Origin: Zygnema circumcarinatum | Taxonomy: Eukaryota > Streptophyta > Zygnematophyceae > Zygnematales > Zygnemataceae | Reading direction: 5' to 3' | DNA: 40,695 nt | NCBI GenBank assembly: GCA_037447605.1 | Contig: CM074816.1 | Location: forward strand, 682,939 to 723,633 | Shown: in pieces, positions 23,001-34,600 of the stretch | Numbering within the stretch: position 1 is the stretch's first letter | Layout of the letters: each line of letters begins with the position of its first letter | Made by a program: the position numbers and the translations under genes | The notes under the pieces: generated by a model | Databases searched by the model: none | What the model was told of the DNA's origin: nothing | What the model saw: the letters and a program-made list of their open reading frames with translations, nothing else

Positions 23001-23811
23001 ATCTCTGACCACAACGTCATCTTCGTCGACAAAGAATTGCCTGCGCAACAGCAACTGCAAAAATGAATACTTAATGTTCAAGGCCAAATTGACCCGACAT
23101 AAACAGCCAAGTGGAACCAAGTGATAATCACTGCAATCAATCAAACAGAAATTTTACGGCGAAAAACTGCATTTTAACTGATTCAAATCGATATGAAAAT
23201 GATTATCTGGAAAACTTACTCCACACAAGAATAGGCTGGATTCTTTTGCAACGGATTTGGATATTCCTGCATCCCGAAAGAACGACGACTGAGCTTAAGT
23301 AAAATTTTAAGAGCAAACTTTGAATCTCCATCTCCCCCTCTCTCTCCCTTTCCCTTCTCCCCCCCACCCCTTCCTCTCCCTCCCCCCTCCCCCCTCCCGC
23401 CTGCTCCCCTTCCCTCCCTCCGCCCGACGCCCTCCGCCAACATCCCAAAATGGATAAATCATGCATATTACAAGAAATGATATGCGGGGTAAGCCGCACC
23501 GGAAGACCTGCAAGCCAATCCGAGAGATGCGGGACGTCATCCAGCAGCGCCATGCACGAAAGTTGAGGTCTTGACATTCCTCCTCGCCGCTGCGAGAACT
23601 TGCTTCCAAAGAGAGAGGAGGCCCTGCCACCGATGCTGCTGCTGCTGCAGGCCGCTCTCTCTCCCCTGAAGACGGCAACTCCATTGCAGCACCCGCCATC
23701 GCCACCGCCGAGGCCGCCTTCCCTGCAAGGAATCTCTGCGATAGAATGTGCCTCCCTCCAGCCGCTAGCCAGACCGGCATTGCTGCCGCAGCTCAAGCGC
23801 AGAGCATCCAT
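23001..23811 (-). pseudogene. PFK: Phosphofructokinase 5' fragment (exons 1-3)
   Basis: Exons 23811-23500, 23266-23220 and 23040-23001 match the first three exons of the complete gene at 1167-5612, with preserved splice sites. They encode the start MDALRL through [11 protein letters not shown], then the homology ends at 22831 and the fourth exon is absent. Exons 2 and 3 differ only synonymously. Exon 1, the presumed transit peptide, has amino-acid changes (Cys7 to Ser, Thr to Ala, Asp to Glu) and a 12-base deletion. It lacks every catalytic motif. Confidence 0.9.
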
Positions 23812-25174
23812 GGCGCCTCTTCCCGCGTCTCCTTCTCTGCTGCTGCTGCGGGACTCCAGGTTCCAGCCGCACTTGTCACCAACAAGTAGCTTTGTTCAAG
23901 ATTCTATGTCTATGCAGTTGAACGCTGTCCTGTTCGCAGTTAAACTAGTCGAACGCTAACGTGTTCCTTCCGCTCCAATAGTAATCCCTTGCCACACGTG
24001 TGAATGATATTTTGGTAAAAGGCGCAAGTCGGGAATATTCCGTACGGCACGCTCCGAGGACCTTGGACGAGGCGGCCGTACGGATGGCTGGCGTTGCTTG
24101 CCCGGGCTGCCCTTTTGGCCTTTTCTTCCGCTAAAATAAGTCAAATTTGTCGTTTATGTCTGTCGCTGCGATGAAACTTCAGGAATCTTCTGATCGTACA
24201 CGAACAAGGTGACAAGGCATAGCTGTACGGACCGGATCTTCGGATGAGTCGAGGTCGTTAGTCATTGGTCAATGACTTGCAGGCTTTGACCAGAAGGAAT
24301 GCAAGCGAGGCCTGACCAACGAACGGCAGGCAGGGAGTCTGACCTCTCTGGCCAGCTTTGAACCCGTCGCCAGGTCTTGACTGACGGAGGACATAACAGG
24401 TCGAACCGGAACCCGATCTCAGGGGTCTTCATGTTTCAGCGTTTCTTTGGGTAGGGTTTAGGGTTTGGGGGTTAAGGGTTGAGGGATTCTAGGGTTCGTA
24501 ACCATGTTGAAAGGTTTGATTAGAGGTAGAGGGGTGTGGATGGGGAGGCCGTGCGCGTGCAGACAAGTCCGTGGTAAAGTTGTGACTGGTCCCTAGAGCA
24601 AGGGCATCATTCCGTCGCCCCCAGCCCTAGCCCGACTCGCCACATGACAGCAGCAAACCCAACATCAAAGTATATTCCTCTCACGCTTTGAACAAGCCGA
24701 GTTGCCGTCCTGCCCTGCGCGGCCACAGCGGCGCTTCGTGCACTTCAGCACTTCCTGCTCGCGGGTAACCGCGCTCGGGCGATATATCGCCGCGTATCGG
24801 ATTCAGGGCGCGTGCTCATTCCACTGATGGCCCCATGACCGCAGGGCCCCATGACCGCAGGGCCCCATGACCGCAGGGCCCCATGACCGCAGGGCCCCAT
24901 GACCTCATGGGGGCCATGGCCTTGGGCCGCATGGGCCATGGCCCCATGCCTCCATGGCCCCATGCCTCCATGGCCCCATGCCTCCGTGGCCCCATGCCTC
25001 TATGGTCCCATGCCTCCATGGCCCCATGCCCCCATGGCCGAGAAATGGAGGCGAACCGTCGCAGGACGAGAGGTTCGGTTAGTTCGGTAAGGCGAGGCAT
25101 GAGGGAAGGCGAGGCATGAGGGAGGAGGCAGGAGGAAAGGAAGAAAGCAGGTGAGCGAGGAGCCTTCGGTAGCC
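23812..25174. promoter_or_regulatory. Divergent promoter region (right copy), active side EXO84
   Basis: Homologous to 5613-7302. It contains telomere-like words at about 24450-24500, the palindrome GGCGATATATCGCC at about 24778-24791 (TATA-like), a 16-base array CCGCAGGGCCCCATGA at 24836-24900, CATGGCCCC units to about 25040, and a short purine repeat before the EXO84 start. No exon supported. Confidence 0.5.
24836..25040. repeat. Minisatellite of CATGACCGCAGGGCC and CATGGCCCC units (right copy)
   Basis: Four or more 16-base GACCGCAGGGCCCCAT units followed by CATGGCCCCATGCCTC units. The left copy has the 40-base unit instead, so the two copies have diverged in repeat type and length. Confidence 0.9.
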
Positions 25175-28100
25175 ATGGCGGGCCTGAGTGTGCGCCTGAG
25201 CAGCTTTGGGAGGGCGGCGCGCAGTGCCAAGCCCTCCGACTCTGCAGAGGGCGCCATGGACGACCTCTCGGACGAGGTGAGCGAGCTCTGCAGCGGCTGG
25301 AGGGAACAGAGCCTCCTGAAGGACCTGGAGACCTTCGAGCCGCAGGAGTTTCAGGCAGAAAAGTATCTTGAAACCAAATGCGGCACCATGAATGAAAAGG
25401 TGCGCGGCTGGCCGCCATGGATTGGATACTCCCGTAGACGAGCTTTGCATTTTGGAAGGCGACCGGCTGGTTTAAGCATACTGACAATGCTGAGTAGGCG
25501 ACAGGGATTGTATTGCGTTAAGTGAATTTTTTGCATAACTTGAACTTTTTTTTTTTGGTTGGTTTCTTCATCTCTTCACAACCTGCATTCTGGCACTCTC
25601 ATTTTCCGTCCTACTATCCCTAACTCATGTTTGAACATCCTGAGTTAATCCTAATTGGCATTGTTTTCTTCAGTAACTTAGTAATTTTTGTGGCTTGACT
25701 TGCGATGTGAAGATACTCCAGAGCTAGAATTGCAAATGTGGAGCGTTTGCATTGATTTTTTATTCTTGCAGGTCGTACATAGCCTGCATAAGAAAACTTT
25801 TCCAGTCTATGATTAGATCAGACATTTTTTTAAGTCCACAGTTTATTCGAAGAACAGGTCACACTTTCCAGCTTTCAGTATCACTTCGTCAACGAAAGTT
25901 CAAAGCTGCTTTGTGCTTACACGAAAGGAATTTTTTGTCTTTATCTTTTTTAGTTTGACCATAGATTTTGTCCTGGAATTTACTCGACCCTTTATGATTC
26001 GGACCCCCTCTAACACTTTCTGGTTCCTCCCTTCTTTCAGTGATGAATTCTCCGGCCAATCATGATCTGCATAGCATTTCTTCCATTGTTGATTAGACCA
26101 ATTAAATTGAGGAAACGATGTGACCTTTGTACCATGATGTTTATTTATTTCTTAGGAACAGAAACTGAATACTTGGTGCTTAATGACGGCGAATAAGTAG
26201 ATGTTTTGAAGGAATAGTTTTTCGGTGCTGATTTTTCCCAGAGTTACACTTAATTCATTCATTCTGGTAACTGGATTCACCTCTAAAGACCCATTAGTTA
26301 CATTGAAACGGAAGCATGACTGGTTGTCATGCAGGCTCTGAAGCGATTGGGTGCACAACTGAAGCAGCACTCTCAGTTATCGTTGGAAGACATGAGGGCC
26401 ACTGTGTTTGCAAACTATGCCGCCTTCATCAGGTGGGATTATAAAGCTGCGTTGTCATGCGCAAAGTTTCGTTAAAAAATGTCTACATGTTAGAAGTTAT
26501 TGCACGGTTCTAATACATCCAAACCTAACCTTATGCGTGTTTGACATATCGGATTGTTGCCCCTAGAAAGCTTACGACTACAAGCCCTTCATTTAGATGC
26601 AATTCAACCCCCCTCTTAGGACTCTCATCTAAGCACATGGTGCCGCAGAACCTCCAAGGAGATATCAGACCTTGAGGGCGAACTCCGTGAGATGCGCTGT
26701 CTGCTAAACCTTCAAGCAGCTCTCATTCAGAGCTTAGCGGAGACCTCACAGCCTCCGCAAAGTATTGGTGACGATGCTGAATCCGAACCTTTGTGGGAGG
26801 ACGAACCCGAGCTTCGGGATGTGGAGGTTGCAGCACAGGCATTGCCTGATAAACTCGACATGTTGATTGCGGAAAGGAAGATCACAGAGGCAATATGCTT
26901 GTTAGAAGAAGGGCAGGAGATGGTGGTAGTGGGGAGACTTGAGGAGGGAGACGCGGAAAATAGGTTAACTATAAAGCAGGCAGAAGAGTTAGGGCAGGAA
27001 TTAGCAATACGAAGAAGGGGCTTGGAGGAACAGCTCGCAGAATCAGCAAAACAGCCGTCAGTAAGAGGGGAGGAGTTACGAACAGTACTTTTGGCTCTTT
27101 GTAGATTAGGAGATCGGCAACGAGCCCATACACTTTTGCTAAACTCCCATGTCAATCGACTAAAGGCACAGGCCAGTTCCCTTAGACCTAATTCAACATC
27201 CTTTGGAGGAGCGTACACTGCTGCACTTGCACAAGCAGTCTTCTCCACCATTTCCCAAGCTGCACGAGATTCAGTAGCTATATGTAGCAGTGCACCTGAG
27301 TTTGCCTCAGAGCTTGTTTTGTGGGCACAAAAAGTAACTGAGTGGTTTGCAGAACGAATAAAGAAGTTTGCGCTAAGTTCTTCTGCAGCTGCCGGAGGTT
27401 TACATGCTGCAGCAGAGTGTGTGAGGATAGCGGTAGAGCACTGCTGCCTGCTTGAGGAACAGGGCTTCTCTCTCACTCCTGTTCTGACAAGACTTTTGCG
27501 ACCTGCTATCATAGAAGCTTTAGAAGCAAACATATTCCGTATTGAGGAAGCAACGATAGCAGCGGCTGCGTCGGACGATTGGGCTTTGTATTCATTGGCG
27601 GGAGCAAAAGGAGGAGGGAGAGAGACTAGCAGCTTGAAACTGTCAAATAGTGCCCTTCGATTGTACGACATGCTGCAGGTACGAAGAACGAAAGAAATAT
27701 AAGGCAAGAGATGAATGGGAGACTGGGAAGACGCAGAAAATAGGTTTCGATTTTGCATGGCTTTTTTCAAAGTCTCTATGTTTATCTCCTCCGTTGCAGG
27801 ACTTGGTTCAGGACATGGCCCCAGTTGCCAACCTGCAACTGTTGGGACCCACAATGCAGAAGATGGCAATATTGTTTGAGGAGTATGTAGAGCTGCTCAA
27901 GAGGGCGCTCCCTGCGGGAGTAGACAACGAAGATGAGTGGCAGCAACAAGAAGTGAAAATTGCGTACGATGAAAGTCAACAACTCGCTCTTTTGGGGAAT
28001 GCAGCTGCTTTAGCAGACGAACTGCTTCCCAGACTTGCTATTCGGTTGGTTTCCATTTCAGAGGGCTTTGGGAAGGAGGTAGGAGTTTTGGGAGGTCGAA

Positions 28101-28727
28101 AGACTGCTCAAGGGTTGGAAGCGGAGGTGCGCCAAATTGGAGCCCGGTATGTGCTCGTATGACTCTTTATGGTCTTTAGGTCTTTAGGGTCGTTGACTTT
28201 CAGCGTTTGTAGGGTTCTAAGGGTTGGTTACAAAGTGTGATGGAAACTGGAGTTTGTGACGAGTTACGCGTCAGCAGGAAAAAACAATCATAAAGTCTTG
28301 GACATATGTATCCTCTTGTGATTTTGATCGACCAGAAATCATTTGAGACATAGTCTAAACGTCGCTGTGATCGTAGCTACATAATGGCCTTCTGAATTTA
28401 CCGTGAAGAGAACTCTAAGCATATTGAATGTTGTACGTGGTATATTTCTTCGCTTCCGCCTCCACCTAAACCCTTCGTCATATTGAAGTAGCTATACAGG
28501 TTGCTACCTAGCATCATAGGACGTTAATATATTATTTGTAGACAATTTGTTTTCCGTCAAAGTGATGCCATTGCTGTCATGCATAATTCATTTTCACTTT
28601 TTCATGTGGACCTCTTCCTCTTCCTCACACACTATTGTTTCCTTCATGGAGCAGCGGCTTCACTTCTCGTCCCTAACCTCAATTTTCAAACTGAAGCTAC
28701 TCTCTCTGTTTGTGGGGTTGGTGGGTG

Positions 28728-28758
<31 letters not shown>

Positions 28759-30237
28759 CCTCTCTCTCTCTCTCTCTCCCTCTCTCTCTCTCTTCTCTCC
28801 GGGTGGGAGGGAGGTGGGGGTGATGGTTTGCGTTTGTGCAAGAAACCAAAATGAGTTGAAGGAGTGGAGGAGGAGGCTGCAGAAAGCGGTGGATAAACTG
28901 CGGGACATTCTCTGCTCCTGCTTAGTGGCGGACTTTATGTATGGCGACGATGGGCAGCCCTTGCTCACAGCGGAGGTTTACCTTCAGCTTGATGCGCAAA
29001 TAGGGCCCGAAGACTGGCAGGTGCAGCCGGTCCCTTCTCCCGCCTTTCAGGTGGGTGGTAGTCTCCCACTAGGTTTGTCATAATGCCCTAATTTAGGGAC
29101 CCAACCCAACATGTGACTTACAAATCATGTGTTCTTTCCTGTGTTTCACTCCTCTCATCACCGACACTTCGTAATTGATGCCGATTTTCAGCAAGCTCTC
29201 TTCCCAACTTGAACCCTTTGAAAGACGTTTGTTTGCAGGCGTTATGTGTGGCGATAAACGCAATATCTGCAACTGCTGTGGATGTGCTGGCGGAGAGAGA
29301 GAGAGTGGTGACTCTCCTTTTGATGCGGCTTGCGGAGTGGCTCATGATGGGTCTCATGGTGTATAGCGACTTTTGGGAGCAGCTTGAAGCAGCAGAATAT
29401 GCGTTGGGCCCCACCGGGTTGCAGCAGGTGAGGTCCCCACCCCTCCCTCCATAGATACATGGCATTGAAACAAAAGGGCAAAAAAGTCTCTTTCTGTTTG
29501 AAATTTCCCACTCGGTCGTATTGCCTGTCTGACATGCGGGAAGGTTTTGAGGGTTGGGTTGGGTTGGGATGCAGCTGGTATTAGATATGTATTTTGTAAT
29601 GCAGATTGCAGCAAATGGCAAGTTCTCGTCACGGGCGATGCGGAAAGTTGCCCTTGACAGCATGGCCCGGGCCATCACCATGTACACAGAACAGACAGGG
29701 GATGATCCGTCCAGGTATGCCCAATACTCCCATCTAACCCTAAAGAGCTTCTATTCTCAGGTATAGTGATCGGTGCTAAGCGCATTCGTAGTGTTGGGGG
29801 GCTGCCTGGAAGGGAGGTGGGGGGGAGGGAGTGAGAGGAGCGCAGAAATTCACCCACTGCTATGTTTTAATGTGGCGATGTGGAGTAAGAATGTGAAACC
29901 GTGTGTAACATGTGCAGGACGTAAAATTAGTGTTGAAAGTAGATTTTAAGGATTCAACCATTTAAGGTTTAGGTTTGTGTAAGTGGCAAGGCTCAGGGAT
30001 TCCTCTGTTTCGTGTTGTGTGGAGTAAGTTTGTGAAACTTGGAACTGTGTGTGCAGGTTGCTGCAGAGTGACGCGTGGTTTCAGGCGCGATGTCAGGAGG
30101 CCATCCACAGCTTGTTGGGCTCTCAAGCTCCGAATGATGATGAGGAGGAGGAGGAGGAGGAGGAGGATGAAGGCGAGGAGGGCTCCCAGAGTCCGGGGGG
30201 CAGTGAAGCCCCTCACTTTGAGCAGCGCTATGCTTAG
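25175..30237 (+). CDS. EXO84: Exocyst complex subunit EXO84
   Basis: Subunit of the octameric exocyst that tethers secretory vesicles to the plasma membrane. Eight exons: 25175-25399, 26335-26432, 26649-27678, 27800-28146, 28843-29050, 29239-29427, 29575-29714, 30057-30237, total 2418 nt (805 aa), in frame with GT-AG introns. Family hallmarks in order: F.AE.YLETKC..MNEK near residue 63, MRATVFANYAAFIRTSKEISDLEGEL near 95-122 (N-terminal Vps51/EXO84 helical region), LDMLIAERKITEAICLLEEG near 170, the long exon 3 and 4 region with ALLGNAAALADELLPR, then EWRRRLQKAVDKLRD, LLLMRLAEW and LGPTGLQQ...LDMYFVMQIA. Length is close to plant EXO84B. The C-terminus is an acidic run (about eight Glu) plus a Ser/Gly tail. 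The start is the ATG at 25175, conserved in the other copy, not the in-frame ATG at 25151. A CT-rich run at 28735-28797 lies just before exon 5. Confidence 0.95.
28735..28797. repeat. Imperfect (CT)n microsatellite in an EXO84 intron
   Basis: About 60 bases of CT with a few CC interruptions, 45 bases before the acceptor of exon 5, so it may also act as the polypyrimidine tract. Confidence 0.85.
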
Positions 30238-31539
30238 ACTCTGCTCCCTTTCTGTGTTCTCCAGCCCCTCTCATGGCCCTCTCAGACGCTCGCATGTAAA
30301 TTGGTTATTGGCTGCCCTTAGAGAGGCATGAAGGTAGGGTGAAGGTCTGGGCAGTGATGAGGTTCGCATGCAGAATGTATAGTGTTCGCATAACAGGGGG
30401 GGGGGGTGGTGGGGAGGGGGGGGAAGGAGGGAGGGGAGGGGAGAGAGAACGAGAAGGAGCACGGGTGCTTTAGAGGTTCAGAAATGCAGGTGTAAGCATA
30501 GGGGTACTCGGACTTTCAGCCACGTGTCAAACAGGCATTGGCAGAAAATGTTGTTGAACATTATTTGTAAGCAAGGACATCAATATCATCATTTTGAATA
30601 TCTTGAAAGCAAGATTTTTTAGGGTTTGGCTTCTGAACCTCTCTGAGGTGTGCCCATGTATATAAGGTGTGAGCATGGAGCGCAAAATTCCTCTACTTCC
30701 ACCCAATTCTCGCCAGCAGCCCATGGCTGTCTTCAGCCATAAGGCGGCAGGGGCCTTCACTCACATGGAATTATTTTTTTTTTTTTTCCAACGACCAAGT
30801 ACCAAACTCTAGCACCTTCCACCTTCTCCAACTTCCCAAAAAAAAAAAAAAAAAAACCCCAGACCCTTACTGTCTGCCTTTTTGCTGTGAGTACATTTCT
30901 CAGAACTAAATCCAGAGCCTTCTGTTATGGCTTTTTTACCCTTTTTCTTTCGTCTGAGAACAACGATGTTCGTCCTTGAAAAATCGACCGCCGGTGTGCA
31001 CTCCACCGTTGACTTTTACCGTTGGATGTGCCACATCATGTACTCGTGCCAGAGCCCACGCGCGCCCTCCACCCGCTAAATGCACACGCCAAATCGCCTC
31101 GTGCAGTAGGCCGACAATGCAGGGGTGCGGGCCTAACGCTTTGGATGCCAGGACTTGCGGGCAAGGGCCCCCACCGACCTACGCGCCGCTAGCTTTTAGG
31201 GACAGACGATTGTAACACGTGGACCATTCATATCATGCCACGTGTCACTGCTAGTGCGACAAAAACCGATTGTTCGTACAGTGTCGTGGTTGCTTCTGCA
31301 GGAAGCGACAAGTGCCAGCTGGCTTTTAGTACTGTCGGCCGGTTTGCTGCCGGCCGGCTGTCAGTTGGAATTCTGGCCGGCGAGGCCTCCCTGTACGAAT
31401 TCCAGCTGCCGTACACGTCCAAGCGTTCGTACAGATCCCACTTGCAGAGCCGCGGCTGGACGCGCGTCGCCGTCTTGGAGAGCCACGTGGCAGGGCAACG
31501 GGCAGAAAACTGGCACGTGGCGCTACCTCAGCCCCTAGG

Positions 31540-31626
<87 letters not shown>

Positions 31627-31683
31627 TGCCTTCTCTGACGCACTCTCCTCCTTACCTCCCTCCCGCCCGTCCCGCCAAGCGCT
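30238..31683. promoter_or_regulatory. EXO84 3' flank and promoter of the CH-domain gene
   Basis: No exon supported. Includes a G-rich tract at about 30398-30445, poly-T at about 30773-30787, poly-A of about 18 bases at about 30839-30857, five GTAC motifs at 31275-31430, CACGTGG sites, and a (CT)42 run at 31541-31624 ending 59 bases before the next start codon. Confidence 0.5.
31541..31624. repeat. (CT)42 microsatellite in the leader of the CH-domain gene
   Basis: Eighty-four bases of perfect CT. Pyrimidine tracts near transcription starts are common in plant promoters; its effect here is unknown. Confidence 0.95.
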
Positions 31684-34600
31684 ATGCTTTCGCCCCGCGG
31701 CTCCGACCTGGACGAGCTGGAGGTGCGCCCTCCCTCCCTCCCTCTCCCTCGCTTGCCTCGCTGCGCCTCTCCCTACTCCTCCTCCCTCCGCCCCTTTGCA
31801 GCACTCCCCTTGCAGCGCTGCAGCCCAATACATGCCTCGATCAAGGTCACCCCTTCGCTTGCCAACCATGGGGCGGGCGGGCGGGAGGGTTGCAGGCGCA
31901 AGCGCGGGCATGGCTAGGGCACGTGGCGGTCCTCCCGCGGGACGTAGGGCTGGCGGAGGCTTTGGCGGGGGGGGAGGCCCTGCTTGGAGCCGCGCTGCAG
32001 CTCGCAACTATGGCGCTGCGCAGCGGGCGGGCGGACCTGGGGGAGGCGGAAACAGGGGCGTTTCTGGCGAAGGTGCTTGAGCGGAGCGCGCTTTCTAAGG
32101 GAAAGCGAGGATCGTGGACTGCTTGGGAGAATGTGAACACCTTTTTGGAGGTGGGAAGGGGGGAGGCGGGAGAGGGGAGAGGGGAAGGGGGGGGTTGGGT
32201 ATGGCTGAGCTGGAGGTGCTGTCTGCAGAGTGGCAAGTGAGTTTTCCTGGCTCGCAGATTGACTGAGGGATTTGAGTAAGTGTGGCTGAACACAAGAGGG
32301 GGTTGGCTGTGGGGATTGCCACACGTGTGCAGGTCTGTAAAGCTTTTGGGCTGCCGGATGTGGACTTGTTCTCAGTATCGGACGCGATGGAGGGGAAGAA
32401 TACGAGGAGGGTCTGCCTTTGCCTGCGGGCACTGTCCCGAAAGGCGCGGGAAAAGGGACTGCCTGTAAGAGTTGGCCAGTCTTGCCTCCTCCTCCTGCTG
32501 CATGCAACTCTCACCAAACACAAGGGAAGGAAAGCTTCATGCTCTTACTCGCCAGAACTACTGCCTATCATAACATTGAAGGCGTGGCAAGGAGCGGACT
32601 TTCCTTCTCAGTCAAAGCTGGGATTTTTTTTGTGGAATTTTTCAGGTAGTCGATTTCGACAGAGTGCTGGATGCCCCCAAATCGCCACAAGTGAGCATAC
32701 TCACACCATCCTCAAGCGTTTAAGAACCGATAATATAGACTCCATTCCAGGGAGGCTCAGTGCGGCGTTGTATGGTGTGATGGCTGTTCTTTCCTTTGGA
32801 GACTTCTCCTCTCTCATACGCAACATCTGGAAGTTTGCAGTCAGTGGGAGGCTCGTCGGGAGGGAATTCGCCACTCGGCTCCCCAACATGGCCTTCACCT
32901 GCAACAGTTATGGAGGTTAGTTGGTTGGTTGGTCGATTCTGCTCCATTCTGCTTTCACTCTGCCGATGCAACAAAGCTTTTGGGCTGTAATCTATTCACG
33001 TGATTCACGTGCCTCTAGAATGTGTGCATGTCGTCGGGTGGGGTTCGTGAGCCCTCTCGCCGTCTCTCCGTCTCTCCCTCTCTCTCTCCCTCCCTCCTCC
33101 CGCCCTCAGTACGCCCTCCCTCTCCCAAAGCTCTCTCTATGCCCTCAAAGTTGGGACTTGGTTTGTGGGGCAGCTGCTGGACATGGACGAACTCCCTCCG
33201 GGCCTGGGCGGCCGGAAAACGACAGAAATGCGCCGGATGCGGGCTGCAACCCCTCCGGTGAGTGCCACGTGGCGCCACGTGGTTTGCTGGAGAGGCTGCT
33301 TTGGAGCCGTCACACGTGTCTCTCAGCCCTGCCTTATCCTTATCCAGCGCTCATAGCTACAACATGCATTATTTTTGTTTTTATGAGAAGACTATGTCCA
33401 GGAGTCAAGGAGAACCTTCTTATCCATGCATGCATATGCATGCATGAAGTCAAAAAGAGGTTTGAGTCGGAATGATAATGCGGGATGCTCACCCGCACAC
33501 ACCACCACCACCATCACCTGTTTCTATGCTCATGAATCCCCATGCATGCAAACTGAACTGCGTGAAGGTGAAATCCTACGCAGGATTTCGATTTCCGTGG
33601 AACGCTGAAGCGCATGGAGGCAGGCTGCCCCCTGCCGGCAGAAACTGCACCGCAGAAGGTAAAGCTGCTCTTTTTCGAACTTTTTTTATGTTTGAGACCA
33701 GCCTGCTGCCCCCATTGTTTCTTTGAGGGCCAACCTGCAAGAGGGCGGGCTTTAGTCGAGCTTTAGGTGCCAAGCATTGGCTCGGAGCCAAGCATTGGCT
33801 CGGAATCTCCCCCTCACGGTGCAGTAGAAGGGGGTGGGGTTGGCAGGCTCAAAGGAATCAGGTGACAGCTGGCATTAGGGCTGCGCTGGAAGCCATGGCG
33901 GAACTGGCAGGAGGAGAGGAGGCGGTGGAGGGGGCGGGCAGCTCCAAAGAAAGGCAGGGAGGGGCTATAGGCGGAGCCTCGAGGGTGCAGGAGAAGAGGG
34001 AGAAGGAGAAGAGGGAGAAGGAAGAGGAGAAGGAGAAGGTGAAGGAGATGGTGCAGGGGAAGAGGCAGAAGGCGGAGGAGGAGAAGGTGCAGGAGAAGAG
34101 GGAGAAGGAAGAGGAGAAGGAGAAGGTCAAGGGGATGGTGCAGGGGAAGAGGGAGAAGGCGGAGGAGGAGAAGGTGCAGGAGAAGAGGGAGAAGGAAGAG
34201 GAGAAGGAGAAGGTCAAGGGGATGGTGCAGGGGAAGAGGGAGAAGGCGGAGGAGGAGAAGGTGCAGGAGAAGAAGGAGAAGGAAGAGGAAAAGGAGAAGG
34301 TGAAGGAGATGGTGCAGGGGAAGAGGCAGAAGGCGGAGGAGAAGGTGCAGGAGAAGGAGAAGGAAGAGGAAAAGGAGACGGTGAAGGAGATGATGCAGGG
34401 GAAGTGGGAGAAGGCGGAGGAGGAGAAGGTGCAGGAGAAAGAGAAGGAAGAGGAAAAGGAGACGGTGAAGGAGATGATGCAGGGGAAGTGGGAGAAGGCG
34501 GAGGAGGAGAAGGTGCAGGAGAAGAAGGAGAAGGCAGAGGAGAAGGAGAAGGTCAAGGAGATGGTGCAGGGGAAGAGGGAGAAGGCGAAGGAGGAGAAGG

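Larger units (their letters stand above)
22831..26690. repeat. Segmental duplication, right copy (about 3.9 kb)
   Basis: Direct copy of 4620-8821. Here the phosphofructokinase side is truncated and the EXO84 side continues into the full gene. It begins only 75 bases after the stop codon of the mosaic gene, so the 3' end of that transcript probably runs antisense into the phosphofructokinase remnant. Confidence 0.95.

Noticed and set aside
26727-27869. Minus-strand open frame of 380 codons
   Set aside because: Antisense shadow of the large EXO84 exon 3, which matches EXO84 well on the plus strand.
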